Shown in pieces: positions 1 to 11,468 of a DNA stretch of 64,000 nucleotides (the stretch's first letter is position 1; every line of letters starts with the position of its first letter). The notes beneath the pieces are model-generated. The model was not told where the DNA came from, made no database searches, and worked only from the letters and a program-made list of their open reading frames with translations. The stretch comes from Beta vulgaris subsp. vulgaris (Eukaryota > Streptophyta > Magnoliopsida > Caryophyllales > Amaranthaceae): assembly GCF_026745355.1 (NCBI RefSeq), contig NC_079208.1, forward strand, positions 49,646,845 to 49,710,844, given 5' to 3'. The position numbers and the translations under genes were made by a program.

Positions 1-27
1 ATAGAGTTTATAAAAAAAGTTACTTAC

Positions 28-3000
28 ATGATCAAAAAGTGCAGGAAGTGACCAGAAAAAAGCGGCTAAAATTTCTGGGACATAATGGAAATGTCGAGAT
101 AAACCCCACCTGTGAATAAAAACAGATATATAAAGGCACATTATTATTTGTAACAATGACTTAATGTTAAAGGACATAAAAAAGGTACAAATCAGTCTCG
201 AAATAAAGAGACTTGCCAAACTCATTCTTTTTGCAGAGCAAGTCAATGTTGATACTTCTGCAGAAAGTAAAGAAGCACAAAATTTAACAAAGTGACTGCG
301 AACAGAAAACCCACCATCCTGAGGTCAACAGAAGACTAGTCTTGGTTTCTCCTGATGTCGTAGTGTATGAGGCCAGAATCTGCAAGAGTATTCAACTGCT
401 TAAGCATCATAGTGTCCGAGCATACTAAGGAAAAAGGAGACTTCCGAGACTAGAACCAGGGGAAAGGAAAAAAGAAGAAGAAAAAATGAAGGTAAAAGGT
501 GTACCTTTGAAGGAGCTTTCCCCCAAACCAAGCCTTTGCCATTAGTTCTACGAAACTCTTGTCTCTGCCTGTCGCAGTCGTAATTGATAAAGATGCACAA
601 AATACCCGCCACCAGAATATAAACCGAAAGCTGAAACACAAGAAAAAAAATATTGTAAGGAACATATATTGTCTGCTTTTCTCTAATGATGAGCTAACAA
701 GTAACAATGCACTAAATCTAGAATACTTCTCAATGACAAAGTTACCTGAATTCCAAGATGAACAGGGTGGTTGACTAGATACATGCCTGGAGAAGTATAC
801 ACCGAAGGGACCCACACCAAGCATCCCCAGCAAATGTAGAACCCGGCTGCCAGAGTCACATTTGCAGCAGTAAAAAACAGATTGAGCATCACAGAGATGA
901 CAGGTTCAAAATTTTCTCTTCTTCATAAAGGCTTTGAGAATTCTTCCTTTATTTATGATAAAACTCAGTGTTACCTAATTCCCTAATTCCCCCGCGAATC
1001 GTGAATTGAGAAAAGCGAATTATGGTCGGTTTTGGTTCATTTTTGGCTCATTTTGGGCGAATTGGCGAATTCAAAAGGTGAATTAGATAGCGAATTAGGT
1101 AACACTATAACTCCATGATTAGATAGAAGTGTCACAGGTTCACAACAATTGATTAAAATTTACATAGGCAAAGCCATTTCCATATGCGCTAATTAGGGTG
1201 AATTCGGTTCAACTGATGTTATTTAATCAAAACTTATCGAAACTTATCTGAACTTAATCTTGTTGAACAGAGCACTATCTTATTGTCAAGAGTAGGAAAA
1301 GTAGTTTGTTGTGAAGATTTCAGCCAACAGAATAGTCTCGATTTTAACTGAATTTCATCAGAAATGGTAAGATCAATGAGTCAGCTACATCACAGTGAGA
1401 GATTTAAAAACCACAAACCTCGATCGTGGGCAATGTCCATGGTATTCCAATACCCAGCTTCCCACCAGAAGAACTTTGTGACATACACAACCATTAAAAT
1501 GGTATTGACCAGTATGGAATCAGAAACCTTGCCATAAAGCTCATACTGTTGAAGTTAACACCCAGAAGACAAAGGAAAAGCATCTTTTAGTGAATATGAA
1601 ATAGTCAACTATGAACGTAAAAGTAAATGAGTATTTACAATCTTTCTCTTAGCTTCCTTAAAATTTAGCAACATATATGGTCTCCACGTTCTAAATCGCA
1701 GGATTTCTAAACTTCCAAAATCTAAATTAATTACAATTAGCGTCTTTTAGTATGAAAAAGGTACTAATAGTTAAAAAACAAAAAAAAAAAAAGGTTCTAA
1801 ACCATGTTATTTCTGTTGGCAAATCCATGAAACTCAGTATTCTCAGACGAATTACCTGCTTTATAGAGTATGTTAAGGCAAGGACTGCCCAAGACATCAT
1901 TCCAAATCTGCAGTTCGTAAAAACTTTTATGTCGAAGTTCTTACCAATTCGTGGATATAGCTCCATACCCTAGAAACAGAGAAAGCAATATATATGTGAG
2001 GCATGCATAGATAGAAGCATAATTGTAATACAAGTAAAGGGAAAGATGAGAGACGAAAACATATGTCATGATGGTGCAATGGAGCTCACCCAATAGAAAT
2101 CAATTATAAAGTTCCCGCAAGAACCGGAATCCGTAGAAGATGGTGCGATATGTCCCTACAGGTGAACCAGCACTCTGTTATAGAAGACCATGCATAATCA
2201 GGACACTCTAAAACCCTAATGTGTCAATTGGATGATTTAAGATATCACACTTTTATGTACAATAAGATGCAAAATATGAAGCTTCCAACTATCAGCGTTG
2301 AGAATATTTCTCCCAAATGATCATACACAATCGCCGGATTGAAGATATTAAACCTGAAACAGTCAAGAAGACAAACAGTTGGATACATCGTGATGCATAT
2401 TAGTGACATAATGCAGTTATCTACTCAAAAACTGTCCACAAACATAAAGCAGCTAAGAGAAAAATCAAAGGAAAACCACTATTGATAAATACAGGCATAC
2501 CTCCCTTCCTAATTCAGAAAAAACAAGGAAATAACATTCACCATTTAAGTCGGCCAGAGTGGTATATATAACCAATCTAGGGCGCGTTCTTTTCACCTTC
2601 TAAAAAAATGTATTTCAGAGTTGGTTAGGTCTAATAGGTTCATATGAAGAGACCGCACCCATAATCTAAATTATTTCAAGAGAAAAAAGGTGATCACTTC
2701 TATCCTATACTTCCTCCGTCTTTTTTTCACTTCACCATTTCTATTTTCTAGTTTGCACATTTGCCAACACACAACTTTTAGCATCAATGAATATAATTAT
2801 GCAGAAGTAAAAATCATAAATAAAAGAATTGGTTTTTAAAAAATATATATTGGAACGAATCTAACAAAATCCTAATGACTAAGTTTTTCCGTATGTATAG
2901 ATAATCTAAGATGGTCAAAGTTGAGTATGTAAATAGTATAAAAAGTAAAAATGGTAGAAGCAAAATACATGGAGGAAGTAATCTATAATACTCGTCAAAG

Positions 3001-6000
3001 TACAGGATTCAAACGGGAGGCAACAAATGGAGTATCCAGACTTACAATAACTATCGGATACAAATTAACTATTTTTTAAGACAGATATTAAAGTGGCAGA
3101 TCTTTTATCCCCATACTCTTGTGGAGGAAAAATCAGACTGCATGGGGAAGTGATAGTGGTTGAAAATTCAACTCTAAACTGATAACTTGAGCCACTGAAA
3201 GAAAGTGAGATTAGTAAAGTTACTCACCACCAAAGTCCAAGATAAGTGACCAAAGTGACAAAATATGCTTGCATACCATTTGCCTGCAATAAATTCAACA
3301 GGAAAGCCATGATTTCAGTAAGACAAAATCCAGGTAACAGATACATAAGTTAATCTTTTTCAATAAGAAAGAACAACTATATAACGTACCTTATAGACAG
3401 GACGCTTCCCTGTGGGAGATATAGGTCCCTCCACTCTTTTCCCTGGTAACAATAGCTGAAGTGCAGCCTCATAAACTCCATAACAGAAGATAATTTTGCA
3501 TGCAATGTATGTGGGTTTAGGGCATATGTTAATGAAACCTTGTAACCCCTGTTCCTTGAAGTTTTGCCATGTCTGAGATAGAGAGCCATCAGCATGTACC
3601 ATTGTATACCATCTGCATAGCACAAAAACTTCAATGAAATAACAACAGAGGATTTCTGATTCCATAACTTTTTATCTACTTAATCACATGAGTCTTGCAT
3701 ATAATATATAGTACTGACATTATTGCAAGAATGCAATTACACTCCACCCGAACCCCCTCCCCGCAAAAGTAAAGAAGAGGAAGAAAAGACCCGGGAATGA
3801 CACTTCTCATCTGAGAAATCACTGAAAACTTCTTCTCAAATGCTAAACACAACTAATTATGGAACCATAAGGAAAAAAGTTGAATTAGATCCTTTTTTAG
3901 TTTCAAGAGGATTAATACACAATTTCACCTTTGAGGACATTTCTTAAATGACTAAAGCTAGTAAACATGTATTCTTCTCATCTTGTTCTGTTTAATGAAT
4001 TGATTACCTGGAAAAGCTGCTCCTTCAGTTTGAAAAAGACGTAAATAAGCTATAAGAATCATATTAGCTCGGTTGGTAGATGGTACTGTATTCATATGTA
4101 GTTTTGTATAAAAATTATCATGACAATGTCCAGAGTAATGCTTGTAAGCTCCAAAACTTGTGGTTTTTTTTTTACAAATTTTCATTACCACTTCAAAGGT
4201 GGTACTGAGAGGAAACGAAAATTAGTGAAGAAAAAGAGGTGGTGATGAGATTTCATTACTATGGTAATGAGTATGGAAATTCTTGCATATTACGTATGAT
4301 TTCATCATCATTACCAGCGTTTAGTGCAGCCAACCAAAAAGAACGTTAAAGGTACAATTCATGACATTCGACATTAAAAACAATAAAATTTAACATTCAT
4401 GCAACATAGAGCACTGTTGATAGAATAGAGAAACAGAAATGAGATTTGCCGCACATTAGCATAGAAAATTGATCACTTAAACAAAAGTGGGAAGGTCTAA
4501 GAAGCTTGCTGATGCATCAACAAAGCAAAACTTATATTCCTACATCAGACTAGGAATCTCAGCTGGATACCCTAAAACACACTCTCAATAGATTAGGAGC
4601 TAGGGATTGTGAATATATTGGCCAGTTGCCAGATGATCTTAAACATGATACTTGTTTAAGAGGCTAAATCAGCAACAGGCAAACATATAGTCATATAGAC
4701 CATAACTTGAAAACTTAGATTGATATTGTCCAACGAGCAATTATCACTCTACATGTTTTGGTTTCTTTTGAGGAGAATGGTCCTTTCACTAACGGCTAAC
4801 AGAATCCAAATAATTTTAAAAATCCAGTGCTTCATGAGTTGATGATTGAAGCTGAACACTTTGTTACTTGTCAAGAAAGCTGAGGGCTGACAATAACTTC
4901 AGCTGAGGGCTGACAATAATTCAACATTGTGCAATGATATACTCTCCCAGGTAAAACAACCACATTCCAGTCAATACCGACTATTCCCATATATGAGTAG
5001 TAAAAAAGCAGATTTGTTTTCCAATGCTGATGAAGCTACTCCATAGTTCCAAAGTTTGAACCATGTTTTCAAGTCTAACAAACCTTAAGAGTCAGCAATA
5101 CAGAATTTGAATTGAGTAGATGTCAGTTATATATTCCTACGAAAGTGCACATGGCGGATATCCCCCCAGCAGAAATGCACACAGGAATGAATATGTTTAA
5201 CATTCGAGTTGAAGGACAAAAGAACGTAACTCTTACATATTGGCTTTGAGATCACATTATCAGTCTAAATCCAAAGTTCTCCCAACCATTTACAAGAAAA
5301 CTGCAGAGGTCTCTCTGTTCTCTTCAACTCCGTAATAAATATTCAGAAAATTCAGTTTTGATCTGGGGAAGTCAATAAGAACCAGCAATGTATGTAGCAC
5401 GGAGATGGCTGGGGTTTTGAAAAAGGCAAACATTGGAAACCTCAAATTCCAGCTATTTTGAGGCTTCAGTAGCATGAAAACGGCTAGAGTTCCAAAAACC
5501 GGGAAACATCGAGTCCTAGAGGTTTTCGTGTTATATTAGCCATAATTACATATGAGAAATTCACATGAAAACCAGCTAAAATCAATTTTACTCATCATCA
5601 GAAAACAATTTTATTCACTTTTATCACTAAAACTAAGAAGAGAACAGGGATAATATTGGAACTTCATTGTTGCCACTGTGTAACTTTATAAATTCTTAAT
5701 TGTTTGTTCCTACATAAAGACATGTTTGCAGTGAAATAAATTGGATCATCCCACATCACCCGATCCCGCACATGAACTAGTAGACAAACATTAAATCTTT
5801 GTTTAAAATCAGAAGCAACAACTTCCAGTTTCAAAAGAATCAGAAATCACCTGAAAGATTTCCCTAAGAAAATAAATAAATAAATAAAAAGAAGTCACCT
5901 TCACTAAACCATATAATATAATAACACCATTGACATAGTTAAACTAAACCTAATTAAATAAGTATTAATGCATAACTAAACCAAAACCCATGAAAGTTCA

Positions 6001-6404
6001 TAGCACCATTAACAAATTCCTTAACAAGAATATAATAAGATTATAATATAATCAATCCCATGAAATCCAACCCAACAATTGTCCTCTTCTAAATCAACTA
6101 AATTTAATTAAAAACACTACAACAAACTTATTAAAAAAAATCAATAAATTTCATGATCAAAGAAAACATAATCACCAATTTAAATTAAGATTTTACTACA
6201 CTGAACACCAAAGATCAGAACTTTGCATGTCACTAACCCCATATCCAAAAATGAGATAAAAATTAAACACAAAAAAAAAAAAAAATTGAAAAGAGGAAAA
6301 GGGTATGCTTACAGAATAATAACAAAAGGAGGGCAAAGAGTGAGAAGTGATAACATTGACACATAAGTAACCATGGGAGAATGCACTGTTTTTGCTTCCG
6401 CCAT
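28..6404 (-). CDS. DWF5: Sterol delta-7 reductase (7-dehydrocholesterol reductase), 3' end outside window
   Basis: This membrane enzyme of the ERG4/ERG24 family reduces the C7-C8 double bond of sterol intermediates with NADPH in the ER, leading to campesterol and brassinosteroids. The start is ATG 6402-6404 (protein begins MAEAKTVHSPMVTY). Coding exons are 6313-6404, 3390-3612, 3228-3283, 2251-2353, 2090-2155, 1856-1969, 1419-1545, 746-846, 505-630, 315-379 and 28-109. Every internal border has GT/AG and the frame stays open across all 11 exons, giving 385 codons; the family is about 430 residues, so the last ~45-50 lie off the left edge. Family motifs seen are LLPGKRVEGPISPTGKRPVY (exon 2), GMELYPRIGKNFDIKVFTN (exon 6), FFWWEAGYWNTMDIAHDR (exon 7), the CWGCLVWVPSVYTSPGMYL block (exon 8) and GWWGLSRHFHYVPE (exons 10-11), which matches the sterol-reductase signature. 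Intron 1 is 2.7 kb. Introns 3 and 7 carry MITEs. No coding lesion is visible. Confidence 0.96.
967..1106. mobile_element. Small MITE in DWF5 intron 7
   Basis: A 140-bp unit is bounded by a perfect 15-bp inverted repeat (AGTGTTACCTAATTC at the left, its complement ending at 1106). The interior is rich in GCGAATT/GAATTC words. It sits wholly inside a DWF5 intron. No clear target duplication is visible, so the superfamily is not assigned. Confidence 0.7.
2710..2978. mobile_element. Stowaway-like (Tc1/mariner) MITE in DWF5 intron 3
   Basis: The 269-bp unit begins CTTCCTCCGTC and ends GGAGGAAG, flanked by TA on both sides (2708-2709 and 2979-2980). Termini and TA target site are those of plant Stowaway/mariner MITEs. 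It has no coding capacity. Confidence 0.85.
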
Positions 6405-6696
6405 TTTTACTTTCTCTTTCTAAACTCTATTTCTTTCTAATTTTTGGGATAAAACTTCAAATTCTCTCTATTTCACCACTTTCTCCTTCAGAAATCAGTG
6501 GGGATACTTAAAATTCTAACTATTGTATAAGGAAAGAAATTAAGACACATCCAAAAATAAATTTCTAACCCAAAGAAATGATTTTCCAAAAAGATGGCTG
6601 CTTTTTTACTTTTCTTATTTACTCCAATTGACTTAAGAGCCCCTTCTTTCATTATTACACCATTCGTTTTCTGGTAGTTACAATACAAGGGAGGTA

Positions 6697-7253
6697 CTTC
6701 CTCCATTTAAAAAATACACAAATACACTTTTTTCGGGTACGCTTGACCATGCATGACTTAATTATTAATGTCTCTAATTTTGTAAGGGGTCGTTTGGTTC
6801 AAGATATGAAATAAAGAGGAAATGGATATAAATAGAGGAGGAAAACAGTAACAAAGATGGTTATCTTTATTGAGTGTTTGGTTCAAGTCAAGGAATGAAA
6901 ATGAAGGATAACATTTAACTTCAAGTAATGGATTTTGTTACTTGAGGAGGGAAGATAACAAATTGGGGGAATCCATTACCATCAAGTAATGGTAAGGGAT
7001 TGATGAGGGGTTGAACCAAATAAGAAGAAAGGGAGTCGGTAATTGATTCCGTTTCTTGAAACCCAAAAATAGTGAACCAAACGACCCCTAAATGTACAAA
7101 TTATAAAAAATTGATATTGTGAAAGTATATACAAAGATGGATTTAATAAAATATCTCATAATTATATCTTGCTTGTATGTAAAATACATAAAACACTGTC
7201 AAACGAGGTCTCGTAAAAATCAAACCGCGTCGTCTATTTTAAAATGAATGTAG
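6697..7253. mobile_element. Stowaway-like MITE interrupted by a Tourist-like MITE
   Basis: The left end CTTCCTCCATTTAAA and the right end, whose complement reads CTACATTCATTTTAAA, form a diverged inverted repeat flanked by TA. The interior resembles the other Stowaway-like copies in the window but is split at 6786-7088 by a second element. It lies about 290 bp upstream of the DWF5 start codon, so it may be in the promoter region. Confidence 0.65.
6786..7088. mobile_element. Tourist-like (PIF/Harbinger) MITE nested in a Stowaway-like MITE
   Basis: The inverted repeats GGGGTCGTTTGGTTCA and TGAACCAAACGACCCC bound 303 bp. The flanking trinucleotide TAA occurs on both sides (6783-6785 and 7089-7091), the usual 3-bp target duplication of PIF/Harbinger elements. 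The insertion splits an older Stowaway-like copy. Confidence 0.85.
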
Positions 7254-7751
7254 TATATAGTATGTAAAATGTGGTGAGAAACTGAGAATAGATATTTGTA
7301 CTTTGTTGATAGGAAAAAAGCTACTCGTGAGGTAGAGCGACAAATGGGTTAGATAAAGAACATTTAATAAGTCGGTAATAGAGCAATTAATTTAAAACCT
7401 CCTAAAAAAGAAGTGTTGTAATAAAAAGAAAACATATAGTACGTAAATTTATACTTTCTTTATGGGACAAACTCGTACTCTTCCTGTCAATGGTCGTTAA
7501 AATAAAATTTCGATAAAAATAAGTTATATTAAAAAAAACACTCAACTTAAAATAACTTAAGTTTATATAAAAATTAAAATTTAAGTGAGGAGAAGCTAGC
7601 CTCAACCGTAAAAGCTCAATCTTATTAAAAAAAAAAATTGTAACATAGGTGAAAAAAGGAAAAAAAAATATAATAGTAATACTTTATGATGATCCAAGTA
7701 CTCTAAAAGAAAATATAACAAGTAAAAAGAAACACTTATATAGATAATATA

Positions 7752-8286
7752 CTCCCTCCACTTTTATTTATTTGCTACATATTGGTTTACACAAGAATTT
7801 AGGAGATGTCATCTTCATTCTTTTTTAGTGTACTTTTTGACCCCTTTAGCATTAAATAGGGTGGGAAAAAGGAAAAAAAAGTAGTACTTTTTGGTGGAAA
7901 AAGAGGGGAAACAAATATAATACTACTACTTTTTGGTGGTGGCCAAGTCTCCTAATAAGAAAATGTAGCAAATAAAAAAAGCAACCTTTTTAAAAAATGT
8001 ACTCCCTCCGTTTCATATTAATCTACATACTTTGACATTTTACACTATTCACAAATTGCACTTTGACCCTCGTTTGTGATTTATACGTGAATAAAAACAT
8101 AGTCATGTGGGATCTTGTTAAATTCGTCTTAGCATGTATTTTATTAATATGTACTTTTTATAATTTTTACAAATACAAAACTAAAGATACATGTCCTCAA
8201 AGTTTTACATCGACATGCGTAAAAAATGTAAGTGTGTAGATTAAAATGAAACGGAGGGAGTAGCAAATAAATAAAAACAGAAGGAG
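7752..8286. mobile_element. Stowaway-like MITE (outer member of a nested pair)
   Basis: The left end CTCCCTCCACTTTTATTTAT matches the inverted right end at 8263-8286 (ATAAATAAAAACAGAAGGAG), flanked by TA. A second Stowaway-like element at 8002-8260 interrupts it close to its right end. It is non-coding. Confidence 0.75.
8002..8260. mobile_element. Stowaway-like MITE (inner member of a nested pair)
   Basis: The 259-bp element begins CTCCCTCCGTTTCAT and ends ATGAAACGGAGGGAG, a perfect 15-bp inverted repeat, with TA on both sides (8000-8001 and 8261-8262). It is better preserved than the element it split, consistent with later insertion. Confidence 0.9.
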
Positions 8287-8530
8287 TAGCAATAAAAAAA
8301 ATGGAAGAGGTATATAACTTTCTCGTGCGTACTTTTATCAATGTCATCGATGTATCATGTATTCATGTACTCCTTCGACAGCATGAGAATGTCACAAGGT
8401 TGTTCAGGTTACATACAAAGAATTAACAGAAAGTATATTTTATTACTTAAAGTTGTTGAAATGATTTTAATTTGGAGAGAAAGTGTGTTTTGAAACTTTG
8501 CCTTGACGTTTACTCTGACTCCTGACCAGG

Positions 8531-8757
8531 CAAGTGGAGTGTGCAACCCACTTTGAAAAATCTTCTCAAGTTACCCACGGGCCACGACAGAACTTGTGTG
8601 GCGGAAAATCCGAAGCTTGTACAAAAACCACTGAGGCAGTCACACTCATCCAAACATTACTCGAAAGATAATTATCCCAAAGATTGGATTCGAACCTTAG
8701 GCAATGCTTTGAAACTTGGGATGGTATTCCATTAAGCTACCATCTCTCTCTGGACAC
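8531..8757 (-). mobile_element. tRNA-derived SINE, probably truncated at its 3' end
   Basis: On the minus strand, GGTAGCTTAATGGAATACC (A-box region) is followed about 40 bp later by AAGGTTCGAATCC (Pol III B box). The spacing and wording match the SINE on the opposite strand at 8774-10214, so they look like one family. I see no poly(A) tail or target duplication at its 3' side, so the left limit is approximate. Confidence 0.6.
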
Positions 8758-8773
8758 TAATCTTATTATAGTA

Positions 8774-10214
8774 AGAGAGAGGTGATAACTTAGTGGAATA
8801 CCTCCCCAAATTTCGGTGCATTGTCCAGGGTTCGAATTTTTATCTCAACAATATGCTGGGGTATTTATTTTTGGGTTGTTTAGCCTTGTACTTAGGCTAT
8901 GTTCAGTTCACCTGAAATTTTCTAATCTGAACTTATCTGAACTTATTTTTTCTGATCTGATCTGATCTGAACTTATTTTTTCAACAAGATCTTATCTTTT
9001 ATAAAATATATTATTACTATTATATTATTACTTTGTAAATCATTATTATGCAATACATTATAAGATCTCCTTTATAGTGTTACTATTATTATCATTTTAT
9101 TTCTATTACAACTTTTATTAATAATAATAATTATTATTATTATCATTATTATAAGAACAACAATAATAATTATAATCATAATTATTATTATTACTAAAAA
9201 TAATTATATAACTCAAGTCATTATTTTATAAGAGCACTTATACAATGTTTCACACTTTCCCTTAAAAAAAAGTTTCACACTTGAGAAGTCGGCAAACTGA
9301 ACTCTTTTTTTTCCATATAAAATAGAACAAGATATACAAACAACTATGACTTGAGCAAAAAATAAATAATATCGTGCAACTTCAAATAGCTAGAGAGATT
9401 TGGAATTCGGTAGGAAGAGGTATACCGAATCTAAATTTATAATTTGTATCTCACACTTAGCTTATTTTGAAATGTAGTCCGAACTTAGTAGTTTTGTTGT
9501 CATGAATTTGAGATATCATATCTTATTTTTACGTCAATCTTATGTTCTTAACACGTGACTTTTAATTTTCTATTATTTAATAACAACAAAATAACTTAAT
9601 ATAATAATAACAATGACATTTATAATGGTAACAACAAGATTAATAATAATTACCAATATTAATAATTAATAAGTACAACAACAACAACAATAATAATTCT
9701 TTTGAACAAATGTACTAGTAAATAATAATACCCCTTTGTATTTTTTTATCTTTTCACTTAGAATCTTGACACTATTCACAATTAGAGATAATCTTTTAGA
9801 TTTTTCTCAATATATAAGAAAAAATATAGTCATGTGGGGTCTTGTTTGATTCGTCTCAATGAGTACTTTATTAATATTCAATTATTATAATTTTTATTAA
9901 TATGTAGTGAAAGATATTTAATAATAATAATTTTTAAATATAAGCATGATATGATCTGATTGATCTGTCTGATCTGATCTGATCTGGTCTGATCTGATCT
10001 GATCTGATCTGATCTGATCTGATCTACTGAACTTATTTTTCTGATCTGATCTGATCTGAACTTATTTTTTCTGATCTGATCTGATTAGATCTGAAATAAG
10101 CAAAAATAAGGTGAACTGAACATAGCCTTAGTCTCTGAGTTGGTGTGTCCTGCAAGCTAGTAGTCTAGTAGGAGTTGGTCTTTGCACCAATTATCTTTCA
10201 TAAATAAAAAAAAA
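8774..10214 (+). mobile_element. tRNA-derived SINE split by a PIF/Harbinger-like element
   Basis: The head carries an A-box-like GATAACTTAGTGG and a B box GGTTCGAATTT. The tail ends in an A-run at 10214. The direct repeats TCTTATTATAGTA (8761-8773) and TCTTATTGTAGTA (10215-10227) are the retroposition target duplication. Removing the insertion at 8895-10127 and one TTA copy leaves a SINE of about 205 bp. The matching flanks at this distance are strong evidence for both insertion events. Confidence 0.75.
8895..10127. mobile_element. PIF/Harbinger-like non-autonomous element with TCTGA repeat expansion
   Basis: The inverted termini GGCTATGTTCAGTTCACCT and AGGTGAACTGAACATAGCC are perfect and flanked by TTA on each side (8892-8894 and 10128-10130). 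Subterminal DNA is a pentamer array of TCTGA/TGATC at both ends (about 8930-8990 and 9955-10092); the middle is AT-rich with AAT/ATT runs. No transposase is present. A shorter relative lies at 10801-11119. Confidence 0.85.
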
Positions 10215-10381
10215 TCTTATTGTAGTACATGTTTTTCTGGTTTATTTTAAACTAAAATGAACTTAATTAAACTTAAATAATTTGAAAAAATGTGAAAGAA
10301 AAATAGTTTATCTGAATTGAAATTGTGCCCCAAAAATAAGCCTAAAGCCTGTAGCTTTGTACCAAATCATTATTTTCAAGG

Positions 10382-10516
10382 TGCTTATTGCACGAGCCGA
10401 ACCCGAATTGTATAGGGTTCGGCTCGGCTCGTGGGAGCTCGATAAATGAAGTTTGGCTCAAGCTCATGAGCTACTCTCAAGGCTCGAGCTCGGCTCGGCC
10501 CGTCTCGTCTCGAGCT
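10382..10516. repeat. GCTCG/GAGCT-rich repetitive segment
   Basis: This stretch repeats GCTCGGCTCG, GAGCTCG and close variants and contains several short palindromes. It stands out from the AT-rich surroundings. It resembles internal parts of plant TIR elements but I find no matching ends, so it is left unclassified. Confidence 0.5.
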
Positions 10517-10800
10517 CAATTTGAGACAATGTAAGAATAATCCAAACAACATTAAACCAAACTAAAAATTAATATTGGACATTCAAAAAAATTGTTAACA
10601 AATCTTGTAGAATTATAGATTAACAAAATCACGCATGACTTTTTTTTCGTATAAATCATAAATAATGATGCTAAAAGTGGTAAATATAAATAGTGTAGAA
10701 GTACAAAGTATATATAATTTGTAGAATAAAAGGCGGAGAAAAGTACTATGTATGATGTATCTAGTGGGTGAACTATTTGCATAATTTGGTTGTCCACTTA

Positions 10801-11119
10801 GGCTATGTTCAGTTCACCTTATTTTTGCTTATTTCAGATCTAATCAGATCAGATCAGAAAAAATAAGTTCAGATCAGTTCAGATTATGCTTATACTTAAA
10901 AATCATTATTACTATTAAATATCTTTCATTACATATTAGTAAAAATTATAATAATTGAATATTAATAAAGTACTAATTGAGATGAATCAAACAAGACCCC
11001 ACATGACTATATTTTTTCTTATATATTGGGAAAAATCTAAAAGATAAAATCTTGTAAATCAAATTAGATCAGAAAAAATAAGTTCATATCAGAAAATTTC
11101 AGGTGAACTAAACATAACC
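10801..11119. mobile_element. PIF/Harbinger-like MITE, short relative of 8895..10127
   Basis: It starts GGCTATGTTCAGTTCACCT and ends AGGTGAACTAAACATAACC, flanked by TTA (10798-10800 and 11120-11122). Its interior matches the right-hand part of the 1.2-kb element in inverted orientation, including the TAATCAGATCAGATCAG tract. It looks like an internally deleted relative. Confidence 0.85.
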
Positions 11120-11468
11120 TTACTTTGGCTAAATACTCATAGAAAATAGCAGAAATTACAACAACATGCACATACTTAGATAAACACTCTAAATCTCACC
11201 GAAGATTCCAAGAGATAAAATTAGAAACTTTCAAAAAAAAATTTCCCGTAATAGGATGACATATATCATAAATATGATATTGAAAAACACAATTATCAAA
11301 CCAGAAAGAAATTTGAGTCGTATTACCCACATTCCATCTTAAACCCTTCTTAAAATAAGTTTGAAATCAATTTTCTCCTTTACCAAGAAATTAATCATAT
11401 TAACTTTTGTTTTATAGGAAAACAAATCATCATTCTTCAAATATTTTTTGTAACTAACGTAACCCATG

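Noticed and set aside
2580..2610. Terminus-like word GGCGCGTTCTTTTCACC in DWF5 intron 3
   Set aside because: A single end without an inverted partner is not enough to call an element.
4180..4345. Possible MITE half in DWF5 intron 1 ending GCAGCCAACCAAAAAG
   Set aside because: Only one terminus-like word is present; no inverted partner is convincing.
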